64,000 nucleotides of DNA from Silene conica. Its lineage: Eukaryota; Streptophyta; Magnoliopsida; Caryophyllales; Caryophyllaceae. The notes under the pieces are model-generated. The model had not been told where the DNA came from, searched no databases, and was given only the letters and a program-made list of their open reading frames with translations. Positions 47,770-61,634 of the stretch are shown here, one piece after another. Each line of letters opens with the position of its first letter. The first letter of the stretch is position 1. The stretch lies in NCBI GenBank assembly GCA_029255685.2, contig CM055311.2:17692952-17756951 (forward strand), given 5' to 3'. A program made the translations under genes and the position numbers.

Positions 47770-48935
47770 TCAACTGTTCCATTAAAGGAGCTGCTCAACA
47801 CTTAAAGATTAACTCTAGCCTACTCACCCACGTGTCAAGGGCAAAGGATACAACAATTAAAACACAAGGCTCACATAACCAAAAACTCCAATCAATGTTT
47901 ATTTCGCAATTTCCAATCCCGGTAAAAGACCTCAAGAGTCAAGTAATATCTGAAACCCCATAGAAATAAAATGGCATACAACACTCATGGTATTGCTTCG
48001 AACTCATCGTTATTAAAATATAAATAATCCACAATATACGTCACTTTGTACATACCAAAGTATCGGCTAGACCCATGTCTATTACTACCTGATCGCCTCA
48101 AACAATGAATCAAACCGCATAAACTTCTCCTTACATCTTAGGAGTCATAATCATACCACTCTTACCCCATCTCATCAATAATATAGAAGTAGCAAATAAA
48201 TAAGATATTATGAATATCAATAAAATTAGTAATCACAATTATTACAAATAACCATCACAAATAAACACTTCGTCCATCAAAGTCCATGAATACGAATAAA
48301 TAGCATATAATCAAGCAACCCCGCATGATTGTATGATAGTAGGATCGGTAGACTCGTGTTACCTAGTAAAACAGAATTGGAGTAGCTAACACCTATGTAC
48401 CATTAAGATTGTAACACAAAGTTAACATATTTACACCAGTGTAGGCGATCAGTAAGCTCGTAGTTCATAAATGACAAATTAAAACATTCCACGTTCATAG
48501 CCATATTATAGAAGACATGGAACGAAATTAATTAACCATATATCATGAAACTATTAATATATATGACTTGCAAAATAAGGGTTTAATACAGTGCGCAACA
48601 ATTAAACTTTCGGGCAGGATTTCGTCAACACGTAGCTACAGAATTTGTCATGTTGCAAACAATCACTATAATTATCAAAACATCAAGCGTTATCATGTAT
48701 AATCATCACTTGGAAAACATTTTGAAACTTTGGAAGCATTGAAGTGGTAATTTGTGGCAATTTGTAAACATGAGTCAAAAGACAATTTTTACAAGCTATA
48801 AATCGAAACAAGACTACACGGAGGCATTCTGAGTCTCTTTTACTAAAGCATTGTTCTTGTAAATTGTAGCTCATGCATTATAAAAATTTAATGATAAAAA
48901 TAAACGAATTCACAAGATTAGTACTTCCATAAATC
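47770..48935 (-). other. LARD-A internal region, piece 2
   Basis: AT-rich, non-coding; between the gypsy fragment and the solo LTR. A 70-codon ORF at 47751-47963 spans the insertion junction and is not a gene. Confidence 0.6.
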
Positions 48936-48940
48936 ACATG

Positions 48941-50401
48941 TGTTGAACCATATATTCAAATATATATATAGTATATATGTTTATGTTTTGATAATGACAA
49001 GTCTAGCTATTTATATATTATATACTCGTACGTATAATCGTGTGCTAAGTGTACAGAATATTAGTAACAAGATCCAATCAATCAAGTGTAAAAGATTCAA
49101 GCATATTAGTCAAAAGTTGATAGAAGATCACAAGCGCGCATAATGAACTAAAGTTATATTTATCAACTATAGCTTTAGTACAAGATTGATTCAAGTTATA
49201 GCTCGTAGCTATAACTCTATATTATGAAGAAATGATCGGAATATATGTGTTTGGATGAAACGTTTGTTTCCAAGTAATATCGTGTGCAATTAATGTTAAT
49301 TGGTATTCTATTTTAAGTATGGAATTGTTAATCTTAATAAGATTATATAAAATACCTTTTGGTTAAAATAGGAATAAATAATTTTCTTATGAGATAATTA
49401 TTTATTACTAAAATAAACTAAGGATTTTTATATGATCTTAATTGTCAAATAATATAATCGAAAATATAGTTTGTTTCGACTTTGGGAAACGTGTAACATG
49501 TCACGTTTACCATAATTCGTGTAGGATTCAATTAAGTAAATATTATGTATTTATTTAATGTCCTAAACAAACTAAGATTATATTATGGTAATATATTCTA
49601 TTATCTTTGACATGGTTTAGGAAGTTAATTTAATAATGATACTAATTATTTATTATATAAAGATCTTTCCTAAATATGAATTAGGAAATTGATTCCTTAT
49701 ATAATACTTATAGTATATTATTAAATCTTTCTTAAATATATTAAGATTAGATTTAAGGTAGTATTACTAAAAGACCAGTATTCTAGTTTTAGTAATATTC
49801 CTAAATCATCTAGGGTTTAAATTACCTAGATACATATTCTATATAAATAGACTACCTATGACACACTAAGATACACGAAATACACACACATATTCACGCA
49901 AATCGAGAGAGAGAAACCGCCGATCATATACTTCAATATTCGAGCTTATCATTGTCATATCCGATTCAAGATTCAAGTGCTCAAGCATTGATCTTATTCA
50001 TTCAAGATTGTGACATCAAGGAACATTGAAGACTTTATCTTATTTACGTAAGATAGATCGAGTATTTAGCGGTACTCATTGTAAGACAAATATTTAACGG
50101 TATTTGTCGTAGCTAGATATTTAGCGGTATCTAGATAGAGTTGTGACTAATATCAAAAGTCGCACGAGTAGGGTTGATAAAATTGTAATCCAGAGTTGAT
50201 ACTAATTTTATTAATCGAGTATAGTGGACGTAGGTCTCAAAGTGTGAGACTGAACCACTTCAAAAATATTGTGTCTCTCTTTATTATTCGTTCTACTCGA
50301 AGATCATCATACAACCATACATGCATCAAAGAAGATTTAAAAAGAAGGCATACTCAATTCAACCCCCCCTTCTTGAGTATATTATATCAATAGACTCTTC
50401 A
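48941..50401 (+). mobile_element. Sirevirus solo LTR
   Basis: TGTTGAACC...GACTCTTCA, same family as 6080-7569, flanked by ACATG at 48936-48940 and 50402-50406. No internal DNA remains, so it arose by recombination between the two LTRs. It is more diverged than the complete copy, with a 17-nt deletion near 49108. The TATA box and the second upstream palindrome are kept; three of the four R/U5 hairpins keep perfect stems. Confidence 0.95.
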
Positions 50402-50406
50402 ACATG

Positions 50407-52417
50407 TCAACCAGTTAATAACTCGATATATTATGATCAGCTTTTAAACATAGCAAATGCAATTCAGTTTGTGACATAACAATATACATGAAGGTGTTAT
50501 AAAGGTTATTAGCTCAGTGAACTAGAACACGATATACCATAAATATATGAAAGAACATCAACACGATTCTCATTGTTCAAAATAATCACCAATACTTATA
50601 ACAATTAGATTGCTATATCATGCTAACAAGTTTACCAGTCAAATTTCATTCTACCACTTGTCAAGACTCTTCTCTGATAAATACGATTTTAGCATCACAT
50701 ACGAACATCACATCATTATATGAGGTCATATCACTAGAAAGTAAGAGCGTCTGTATAATAGAAACTATCTTCTATGAAACTTGACGAAATGTGCAAGATC
50801 ATCATATGGTAAGGTTCATATTCATTTCATATTCCTATTATTCATGTTACTAACACCATGACAGGATATCACGTGGTCATATCACAAATTCACATTTGAT
50901 TAAGCTTTTATATAAAACTTACATAACTAACAATTCCACCAATTAAACATTATGCAACAACTTACAAAAATCATAATTAAATATCCACTTCGCTATCTTG
51001 CGAGCTATTATAGTTTTTAGAAAATATAGTGAATTAACTAATCATAGGAAAAAGAATCAAATGCATATCCCAAGGAAATCATTTATAACAATTTTTTACA
51101 ACTCAGTTGGTCGGAACAAAAATTTTACAGTGATACGACAAAAAATGGGATAACTTGCAAAAATCACTATTAAATAACGACTCGTTAAGATTTTTCGTGG
51201 TTTAACATTTTGAAAACGTAGGTAAATATTCTAGACAGTGGATTTGAAATTATGCATAAACAATAAACACGTTCTAAATGGTTTTCTTTACAAAAACATG
51301 GGTCATAACGGAACTGTGCAGTAACAATCTGACCACTGTCGACAAAAGATTTATTTCTCTCAGAATATAACTCGTACAAACATGAGACCAAGTGCATTGG
51401 AAAACTTAAATCATAAGGTTATCATACATAAAATTTCCATACTCAAATATGGAACACGTTTAAAATGGCGGCCCGTACAATCAAGGTAACATTCCGGGAA
51501 ATTTATTAAAATTTTAATTCCGTTACGATTTCACATTACTACCTCGAAACTCAATCATTCGTCTTCCAAAACAAGTTGACATATCATTTGAAGCCTATAC
51601 ATCACTTTATACCACATTAACATTCATTCCTCATTTCAACTATAGTTGTCATCTAGAATACAGTAAGATTTCGAAACTGAAAATAGGATCAACTAAGTAA
51701 CTTGATAGTTAAACATGTCTATCCAAGTACGGAAATATAAACTAGGGACTACTACGTATCCCTTATTGATGACAAAATTAATAACGAATTGAATGTATAT
51801 AATAGGCATAAAATTTTAAGTACGATATACGCAACACATAATTATATGCATTCATAGCTTAAGACACACATTTTGCATATTACTAAACATGGATTACTAT
51901 GAAATATAATCATAAGATCAACAAAATTAATTATCCCTACAAGGAGTAAAACATCAAAATCATACTACAACAATAGTCATTTAAAGACCAGATAATTGTA
52001 TGAACATTTCAAAATACCAAAATCATATGATCACATCACTTTTAAATATTGCTCAACAATTGCACACCCATATACTTGAAATTTATATTCAACCATCCAG
52101 CTCGATTCACATACTGATATCAATCATAATCTCCAATAACACTATCAGCCAACGCTCACATATTACTTACCTCATTCTTCTCCTGTAAGAGTGTTAGTAC
52201 AATATAACTAGGTCGCTATATATAGTCTACCCCACTCTTCAAATACTCTCATTGGGTTCCAGAGACAGAACCGAAAGGGCCCATGGTTTGGTGTGAGGGG
52301 GCCCCTAACTCATCCCGTTCCTTTTCGGGGCTCCTATCAGTTTCATCTCGGGGTTCATTTTATTTGACTCTTCCTACATTCATTATCATTCATTTGGTTT
52401 AGGCCTGAGGATCGTTT
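50407..52417 (-). other. LARD-A internal region, piece 3
   Basis: Two kilobases of non-coding AT-rich DNA; no conserved motif seen. Near the PBS (52240-52340) it is more GC-rich. Confidence 0.6.
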
Positions 52418-52429
52418 GCTCTGATATCA
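52418..52429 (-). other. LARD-A primer-binding site
   Basis: Minus-strand TGATATCAGAGC, one change from the initiator-Met complement, three bases from the LTR. Confidence 0.8.
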
Positions 52430-52432
52430 CTT

Positions 52433-53606
52433 TGTAACACCCCCATTTATTCAAGAGCCTTTAACAAGACATTCTCAAATAAATAGAGCTGTTACCATCT
52501 CGGGATGTCCGAGGTAGTGAATAACAAAGTAAAACAATACAAAGTACTTTATATTGAACAGATAAAATTTAAACTTTGATATTACAAAACCTACGCAACA
52601 GAATAAAAGTACAACTGATGACTACTCTACATGCGATATAATCTGGCATCTCACATTCCCGTCCCAGCTCCTAGCTCATCTGTCTCTTTCCTGTAGAATC
52701 TACTCCCCATTCCGGATCATCGTAGGTGTCACACGAATACACAGGGTCAACCAAGAGGTTGAGTAAAAAGATAAATAAAACATAACAACAATAGGAATGC
52801 ATATTCCTCCGTCTCCATATCATTCAGTCATCCGCTTCACCTCCATCACACCACTCCTTCCATCACGCCACACCTTCCATCACACCACACCTTCCATCAC
52901 ACCACACCTTCCATGGCCATATCACAAGTCCCATATCACAAGACCCGTATCACAAGACCCCTATCACAAGTCCCATTCTCCACAATATTCGATAATAATC
53001 AAACAATCCAGAATACATTCAATATTATTAAATAGTCTTGTAATAACATCACACACATATACTTCATGTCAAAACACAACCACAGATATATCCCCTACCT
53101 CAACTTGCGGAACGAAAACCGAACAGCTGCTAGAAATGTTCCACTTCAAATTCAGTTCCTATAAACAGTACTTAATATCAATTTTCTATCCGAACAACCG
53201 AACATTACTCATTATTCAAACAATCATGCTCGTATAGGATTTACTACTAACACGCCCATAACATGAACTCATTACTAACTAAGTCATTACCATAGCCCTT
53301 TCGACGATTATATTACCAACTTTGATTAGAAAAAAATACTTAATCATGACATCACATTAACACAACAACAACAAATACTATTGATATAAACACTAATTAT
53401 GCTAATAATAACTTACATATTAATAAACATGATATACACTTATAACATTTGCCAATAACATACTTAGTACTAATAATACTAATATCAATAACACCATTAT
53501 CTTATAGTTATAAAATCACCATAATAATAACAATTCAACTAATAATAACGATAAACATAGTATATATATTAATCACGACAACCATGATAATAAAAGTAAT
53601 AATAAC

Positions 53607-53651
<45 letters not shown>

Positions 53652-53837
53652 TAATAAATCATAAAAAGATAGTGACAATACAATGGGCAAAACCCACGAA
53701 CAGCGACAAAATGCAAACCCGAACGCGAACAGCCGCTTACGCAAACCGTGACTGACCGCTCTATCAAACACCGCTGCTGCCGCCAACTACAACCACCACC
53801 TTCGCCAGTGACACCACCAGGCTCGCCTCTGAGCCGT
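52433..53837 (-). repeat. LARD-A 5' LTR, first part
   Basis: Starts TGTAACACCCCC (+ strand) like 26370 and follows it closely, including the TATCACAAG repeats and ATT tract. It enters the array unit at about 53733 and is split at GAGCCGT by LARD-B. Confidence 0.9.
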
Positions 53838-54530
53838 TGTAAAACCCCTCGCGAAAGCGGAAAATAAAATCATACAAAGTACTAAAAATGCAGCGGAATT
53901 AAAACTTTTTAACATAAACATCCGAGGTGAATTAAAACTGAAAACTGAAACTGATATAAACGGAAATAGGTAAGTATAACAGTTCTAAGTACTGAAGTAA
54001 AATATATACAACAGCTTGGGATGAAACATCCCTACAGGCACTCAAAAGAAACAACTGTATCAAAACTAGAGTCTAGCTATCGTAAGGTGTAAGTCATAAG
54101 ATGACAAGCGGATCATCACTCGCTAGCTCTCAGCAACCCCTGCCAACCTGCATGTACCTACATACATGTAAACATGTACGCCACAATCAGTGGGGAGTGT
54201 AACGACACGTAACACAGCAATACAAACAGAATACTCCAACATATATAAACATGTGAAGCATACAATATCTCAATAACTGAAACTCATATCATCATGCGAT
54301 TACTAATGCAAGGCTCTCAACCAACTTCGGAAACTATTTGGAAGGAGAGTCGGTTTCCCTTCCGGTTGCCCGGCCGGGGGGGTCTTTCAGTCCAAACCAT
54401 TTACGAAACTGACTAAAGAGTCATCCAATGCCTTGGATGAACCATATTAAAGTCAAAGTATCATACTCATCAATATCAACATCTATATCTGACACTGTAC
54501 CAACTCTAGGCAAGCAGATAAAACTCAACA

Positions 54531-55152
54531 AGTATAAGGTTCAGCGGTCAACTTAAGACATAACCTAAATACCAAACAATCAGCATGTATAAGGGTTCAG
54601 CGGTCAACTTAAGACATAAACTAAATACCAAACAATCAGCAAGCATAAAGGTTCAGCGGTCAACTTAAGACATAACCTAAATACCAAATAATCAGCAAGC
54701 AAGGACTCAGAGGCCAACTTAAGGCATAGACCTGCCAATCAACAAGACACTAGACTTAGAGGCCAACTTAAGGCATAAACTAGCACCCAAAAGTAAAGGA
54801 CTCAGAGGTTAGCTTAAGGCATGTCCCTTCACTGCATCACAAGACACTAGACTCAGAGGCCAGCTTAAGGCATGTCCTAGCATCAACATCTGCACTCCGG
54901 GCAAGGTGTCAGTACCTTAGCTACCCCGTTGTGCAACTATTCTACTCGTCAGACTCAAAGGCCAACTTAAGGCATGTTCCAACGCGATCACAATCAAACA
55001 TGTGTGGGCTCAGAGGCCAGCTTAAGGCATATCCCAGACACGACAACCATACACATATAGGGCTCAGAGGCCAACTTAAGGCATATCCCCATATATGACA
55101 ACAAGCTCACGTATTAAGCTCAGAGGCCAGCTTAAGGCATACCTTAATACGC
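54531..55152 (-). repeat. Array of about 11 small hairpins, constant loop and variable stems (LTR copy 1)
   Basis: The core CTCAGAGGCCAACTTAAGGC (or AGCTTAA, or the GGTC/GAC variant) recurs mostly about every 47-57 bp. Inside the core GCC/GGC, or GTC/GAC in the first three units, closes an AACTTAA loop. The flanks outside the core are complementary within a unit but differ between units, for example CGTATTAAG with CTTAATACG, and TGTGTGGG with CCCAGACA. The same array is in LTR copy 2 at 61013-61634. Confidence 0.8.
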
Positions 55153-55432
55153 ATCATTACAATATCATCCAAATATAGAAGCTAATCTATAGATCTACTT
55201 TCTTATACTTCTAATCAACACTTAATTGATCCCGGGAACTAAGTTGAGGGAGAGCCGATTTCCCTTTCGGTTACCCGACCGGGGGGTCTTTATCCTCTCT
55301 CCATTCCCGAACCCAATATAGTGTCGCCCATCCTTCGGGGACCTCAAACACACATCAAAGGTACACGGAACGAATCTCAAACAAAACCGAATAACCGTTT
55401 GAAAGTTATGAACAAAATAATGGGAACAGGGG

Positions 55433-55790
55433 CTCTCAGTCGGTCCGGGACCGTCTGCCGGTCCACCGGCTGGGAGTTCCTTCCCATGCCATTATGCCGA
55501 CTGAAAAACAATGAGAAGAGGCTTTCAGCCGGTGGACCGTCCGCCGGCCAGCCGGCTGGGAGTCCCTTCCCATAGGCCTTCATCAAAACTTTAAACACGA
55601 GGAGAGGCTCTCAGCCGGTATCTTCCCAAGCCTTTGCAAAAATTCCTAAAACCCAAGAGGGATTCTGAGCCGGTCGACCGGCGGCCGACCTACCGGCTCA
55701 GAACCCTTTCTCCTAAATCTCAGCATTCAAAAATAACCACCCCGACTTTGAGCCGGCCGACCGGCTGCCGGTCAGCCTACCGGCTCAGAG
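55433..55790 (-). repeat. Five GC-rich hairpins spaced about 85 bp (LTR copy 1)
   Basis: Starts at about 55433, 55522, 55608 (truncated), 55663 and 55746. Arms include CTCTCAGCCGG/CCGGCTGGGAG, TTCTGAGCCGGT/ACCGGCTCAGAA and TTTGAGCCGG/CCGGCTCAGAG. The inner part has CCGGTCGACCGG-like dyads. Confidence 0.85.
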
Positions 55791-56830
55791 TCCCTGCACG
55801 AAAAATCGACATTTCCTACAAGACTCAAATCATCTCAAATTGATTCTAAACTTCTAAAATTGCAACATAGAAAGATTACCCAGGATATATAATTATCAAA
55901 TACATCAATTACCAGCAATTAATCCCACAAATAAACCTCAACAAGATTATCCTTTGTATTCGTCTTAAGCACACAATTTCTGAAATTCAACAACAAGGCT
56001 TATATAACACAAACAAGGCATGTGGAAGTCTTCCTTATGGTATCCTAGCATGATACTAAGTCCAACAACCATCTCAACATGAAAAATCAGAAACTATAAC
56101 CATCTTAAACAAGAAAAGTGCTAATATCACAAATAAGGCCGAGTTTCTCTTAATTGTCACCTTTACTTAGCGAAACCTTCAAGATCATGTTCAATAATCA
56201 CCAAGTCCTCTTCCGGGCTAACACAAACACCGTCTAAAACAACAAAACATCACAACTATTCACCAATTTCGAAATACCCCAAACAGGCCGAAATTTCAAC
56301 TGTCACGAAATGAAATATTGATTACCTTAAAACGACGGGCTCGAGACAAGGAATCCGTAGCCGTGAAAATCGTCTCAATCGTATAAGAAACGAAGATTTT
56401 ATGAACATTTTAAGATTGAAGGAGAAAATATGCGAAAATGGTGTTTGTTAAAGGTTTACAATCTGAAAAATGAAATGAAGGAGGGAGGTGGAAGATGGTG
56501 GAGTTAGGGTTTTGTGAGGAAAAAGAGGGAAAATGGGTCCATTAACAAGTTAGGCCCATAAGACAAGTTTTAAGACGGTTTAAGCTAAAAACACCGACTT
56601 ATGGTAACTATAAACTTAAGACGATATAAATATTTCCGGACTATGAAATTAAATTGCTAAGACGTAAATTACGCAATTAAATGAAATCTTATTTAAATCC
56701 TTTAAAATATTCTCACATAAATTAATCAGCTATTTAAATGAAATTCCACAAATTACGAAATATAAATTATTTCTCGAACTTGAACTTAAAATCTTTAAAC
56801 TTCCAAGTCTCGAAATATTGGGATGTTACA

Positions 56831-56868
56831 ATCACCCCAACTTTCAAAAAGTTTCGTCCTCGAAACTT
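56831..56868 (-). other. LARD-B polypurine tract and upstream stem-loop
   Basis: Minus sense GAAAGTTGGGGTGAT directly precedes the LTR. The stem-loop with AAGTTTCG/CGAAACTT arms and a 4-nt loop is at 56849-56868. Confidence 0.85.
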
Positions 56869-59800
56869 GAAAACAGAAGTAAGTACGAAAACAACTTTAA
56901 CTACCAAAACGTACCACCCGGGTTATGGTAACCCAAAACTTTAACTTTCGAAAAGGTTTCAAAATAAATAGAGTCTAAGGCACAAGTCTTGTCAATGGAC
57001 ATTGGGATTCTCGTTACGTATTCAAGAGTCCGACGTTCCAAATCTGAGACAAGTCCCAAAATTAAATCAGTAAGGTTCAAAATTTAGGTTGATTTGGTGT
57101 TGATAAGCACATCACAGGTTATCAGACGTCTCCAATAACAAGTTGCAGTGGCAGTCAACGCTGAAATCCATAAAAGTTGTAAAACGTTCTGTTCTTTAAA
57201 ATCAAGTTTTCTTCAAAATCAACCTTTATTTACTTTCAACAAAAGAGGGAGCAGTTTCCAAATCCTCAAAACAATTAAGATTTTCCAAAAATTACAACTT
57301 TTAGGGTTAACAATAGGAAACAAATTTCAAACACAGTCATCGGGAGCGCAAAAACAATCATAGAGATTACTTTCGACACGAAGAATTGTGAGTTTCCAGT
57401 TTCACAGCTGACAGAACACACGAGAAAGGATCGAAGGAATGAAACAACCAGGTTAGAGGTCAAGGAAAACGGTAACTCTTGCCAAACATGGGTACACTAA
57501 CCGCTCAATCCATAATCAAAACATCGTTACAACGATTTCTAGTATATCCCAAGAAGGGCGATTTCAGTAATCTCTAGACTCACAATGGTTTCACGATCCC
57601 TCTTACTATCATCTCATCCATAGAGCAAGGTATTCCTCAACAAGAAGGTTTCCAAAACTCTCACTCAGTTCACACTAAAATCCGTTCAACCACGGTTAAG
57701 GATCTCTCATTCAAGGTGGAAGCCTAATACACATACTTCAGACCAAGGTTCACGCACTTTCAGCACTTCAAACCAGAATTATATTACCATGACACCGAAC
57801 CTCGAAAACCAAAATATGGCATTCATCATCCTATAACCTTAACTTTTAACAGTTCGATCCTAGCTAACCTATTCCACAAGGTTCGACATCCTAAATTCCC
57901 AAATCCTATTACCACAATGATCATTCAAATTGAGACCTTACTAAGGTAACAACTCTTAAATCCTCTTGTTTCTAACCACTTACCAACAATCTACATCCCA
58001 AGAAAAGTTCCAAGGAAGTAACCACTTTCACTCCTACAGTTCCCATAAGGTTTAGTTATTAACATTCCGAACTTCCGGAACGATATTCACGAACACTTAT
58101 AAGTTGCAAATCTCTACACTAAGATTACCACAAACATCAATGGTTACCCATCAATCATCATTGGAGTATTATTAAGACAACAGGCTTCCATTATCCCATA
58201 AGTTATCATAAACGATCCACCTAGCAGTGGTGCATTTTCCAATCCCAATAAGCGCTCCAATAGGTAAACGTTGAGGTTCCATAAGTAACCTAAGGTCAAC
58301 ACTCAGTCAGCTCCATAAGTCTACTTGTAAATGTCTCAACATCCTCACACCGCTACCAATAACTCTCGTTCCTCAGGTATGTGGTCCTTTCTGCATTACC
58401 AAAAATTTCTCAAGCTTAAGTAGCACTAACTTACCTAATTCATCAATTTAACCACATCATCATCATCTTAAGCATGTACCTCCAAAATAACCTAAGACTC
58501 CAAGTATCGTATTTAAATCCTCAAATGGTACTTCCAAATCTACAATCACCACTTACATTTAGCCATCTAACATGAAGCTTTCAAGACGGCACACTATCCA
58601 ATATCACCCAGATCTTATTATCACAACTCTCTCAACCAAACTTTGACAACGCAAAACCAAGCATTCCTCAAGGCAAGTTTCACTACTCCAAGAACAAGTC
58701 GATCCCACCACTAATCTAAATGAAAAGGAACAAGGTTCACAGAAGAGGAGATGAGGTACGAACTTCAGGGATGAACACGACATAGGTCTCGAGAGAGACA
58801 CACGAAGGACGGCTCAAGGAACAACAATATGACAAGGTAATGAACTTTAGGCTATGGGCCCCCATCAAGGTTGAGGCCAAGAGCAGACGGAGAAGCAAAG
58901 GAGAAGAAAGGAGAGAAGCAACGTGAAAGGAACGATTGCAGAATCTTCCAAGGTGCGGGTCTCTCACTATTCTCACGGGGTTCTCACTTCTTACTTCCCA
59001 AATCGACTCATTCAATTATCGGTTCTCATGGACAATTCCTCGAACAATTTATACACCCAAATCTTCCAAACTTAAGACAATATCCTCATTACAGCTACCT
59101 ATTCCCAAAAGTTTGAGATGTCACATCTCTGCTAGTGCTTCAAATGACAATTCAATAACACTTTCAGGTCATCAAACCACATGTCGTATACACTTCACTT
59201 ACCTCACTGTCCACCAGATAACAATTCTTAAACCATCAAGTTTTTCCGAACTTTCATCTCCCAATGAATTACTTTATTCTATCCACAGACCAGTGGTGCA
59301 TCCTCAAATTTCTCTTAAGTTTTTCGTTAAATAAACGTTAAGATTCAATAAGCAGCCTAGGGTCAAATAGTGATTCACTTCTTCTAAGCTTAAGTCATAG
59401 ACTCTTCAAGTATTCAACTGATATAGTCAATGATCCGTATTCCTCGACAACGGGACTTTCCAGCTCAATCACTCACCTAAGTCAAATGATACTGACCCAC
59501 TTCAATCATCTATTCTTCATCCTTAGCATCTCAGGCCTATTCTTCCAGGTCGCTCTATATCCCCAAATATCTTATCTAACTCTTTGAACAATATTCTTCA
59601 ATCCACAAATTTTCACCATCTAAGCATGGTTCTCAAGGTTAAGTTCCACAGAAGACTAAGTATACAACTCAACCTTCAAGCAAGTATCCTATCACTCACT
59701 TTCACTCTCCCAATTGGATAGACAACTAGACCCTTAGATCACCAAAACATGTCTCTCGATACCTCTTAAGTTATTCCTCAAATAACAATGTTCCAAATAA

Positions 59801-60279
59801 CACAGCTTACGGTTATCCTAAGACTAGTTCCTCCAAATCCAATAAAAGGGAAGGTTACCTAGAAGGCACCTTAAGAAAGCAAGCAACAAGGTTAAGCTGA
59901 AAAGATATGAAGATTTGTTCAAGCAAGATAGACAAATATTCTAAAAGAAGGATGTGCATCCAGAGTTATCAAAGAAGGTGATGCACAAAGAAAGAGGAAT
60001 ATCTTCAAGGTTCAGAAGCATTCTCCAACAGTAGCACGAACCTTCTATCTTCGGTGGAAACTCCGATCTCCACCGTTAAATGGATAAGCCCACGGTTCGT
60101 CGATCGAAAGATATAAAAGTGAAGTCAATGACAATCAACAAACACGTTAGAGCCTAATAAGAGCAATCACAAAACAGACTACAATATAAGTCCTTAAATC
60201 TACCCCATCTCTAATTCATTATTCAATTATATGGTCAACTTAAGGTTGGGGGTCACATGAGTGCGTCGGTAGCGATAAC
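56869..60279 (-). other. LARD-B internal region
   Basis: About 3.4 kb without coding domains on either strand. Short ORFs (up to 132 codons, for example 58936-59334) have no recognisable features and are AT/serine-rich noise. Confidence 0.7.
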
Positions 60280-60291
60280 GCTCTGATACCA
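60280..60291 (-). other. LARD-B primer-binding site
   Basis: Minus-strand TGGTATCAGAGC, two bases from the LTR; initiator-Met tRNA complement. Confidence 0.95.
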
Positions 60292-61012
60292 AATGTAAAA
60301 CCCCTCGCGAAAGCGGAAAATAAAATCATACAAAGTACTAAAAATGCAGCGGAATTAAAACTTTTTAACATAAACATGCGAGGTGAATTAAAACTGAAAA
60401 CTGAAATTGATATAAACGGAAATAGGTAAGTATAACAGTTCTAAGTACTGAAGTAAAATATATACAACAGCCTGGGATGGAACATCCCTACAGGCACTCA
60501 AAAGAAACAACTGTATCAAAACTAGAGTCTAGCTATCGTAAGGTGTAAGTCATAAGATGACAAGCGGATCATCACTCGCTAGCTCTCAGCAACCCCTGCC
60601 AACCTGCATGTACCTACATACATGTAAACATGTACGCCACAATCAGTGGGGAGTGACTAGAGTTCTCCTAGCCACCTTTTGTAACGACACGTAACACAGC
60701 AATACAAACAGAATACTCCAACATATATAAACATGTGAAGCATACAATATCTCAATAACTGAAGCTCATATCATAATGCGATTACTAATGCAAGGCTCTC
60801 AACCAACTTCGGAAACTATTTGGAAACAGAGTCGGTTTCCCTTCCGGTTGCCCGGCCGGGGGGGTCTTTCAGTCCAAACCATTTACGAAACTGACTAAAG
60901 AGTCATCCAATGCCTTGGATGAACCATATTAAAGTCAAAGTATCATACTCATCAATATCAACATCTATATCTGACACTGTACCAACTCTAGGCAAGCAGA
61001 TAAAACTCAACA

Positions 61013-61634
61013 AGTATAAGGTTCAGCGGTCAACTTAAGACATAACCTAAATACCAAACAATCAGCATGTATAAGGGTTCAGCGGTCAACTTAAGACATA
61101 ACCTAAATACCAAACAATCAGCAAGCATAAAGGTTCAGCGGTCAACTTAAGACATAACCTAAATACCAAACAATCAGTAAGCAAGGACTCAGAAGCCAAC
61201 TTAAGGCATAGACCTGCCAATCAACAAGACACTAGACTCAGAGGCCAACTTAAGGCATAGACTAGCACCCAAAAGTAAAGAACTCAGAGGCCAGCTTAAG
61301 GCATGTCCCTTCACTGCATCACAAGACACTAGACTCAGAGGCCAGCTTAAGGCATGTCCTAGCATCAACATCTGCACTCCGGGCAAGGTGTCAGTACCTT
61401 AGCTACCCCGTTGTGCAGTTGTTTTACTCGTCAGACTCAGAGGCCAACTTAAGGCATGTTCCAACGCGATCACAATCAATCATGTCTGGGCTCAGAGGCC
61501 AGCTTAAGGCATATCCTAGACACGACAACCATACACATATAGGGCTCAGAGGGCAACTTAAGGCATATCCCCATATATGACAACAAGCTCACGTATTAAG
61601 CTCAGAGGCCAGCTTAAGGCATTCCTTAATACGC
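61013..61634 (-). repeat. Constant-loop, variable-stem hairpin array (LTR copy 2)
   Basis: Same units as 54531-55152 with independent point changes. Clear stems include TGTCTGGG with CCTAGACA and CGTATTAAG with CTTAATACG. Confidence 0.8.

Larger units (their letters stand above)
53838..56830 (-). repeat. LARD-B 3' LTR (minus sense)
   Basis: About 2,993 bp. Relative to the other LTR it lacks about 26 bp near 54198 and about 29 bp within the third GC-rich hairpin near 55620. It carries both hairpin arrays. Confidence 0.93.

Noticed and set aside
54531..55152. CRISPR-like pattern: 22-bp repeats with 25-35-bp unique spacers
   Set aside because: The repeats lie inside both LTRs of a plant retroelement, vary between copies, and the spacers are self-complementary around each repeat. 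There is no cas context.
58936..59334. 132-codon ORF inside LARD-B
   Set aside because: No domain and antisense to the element; consistent with chance.
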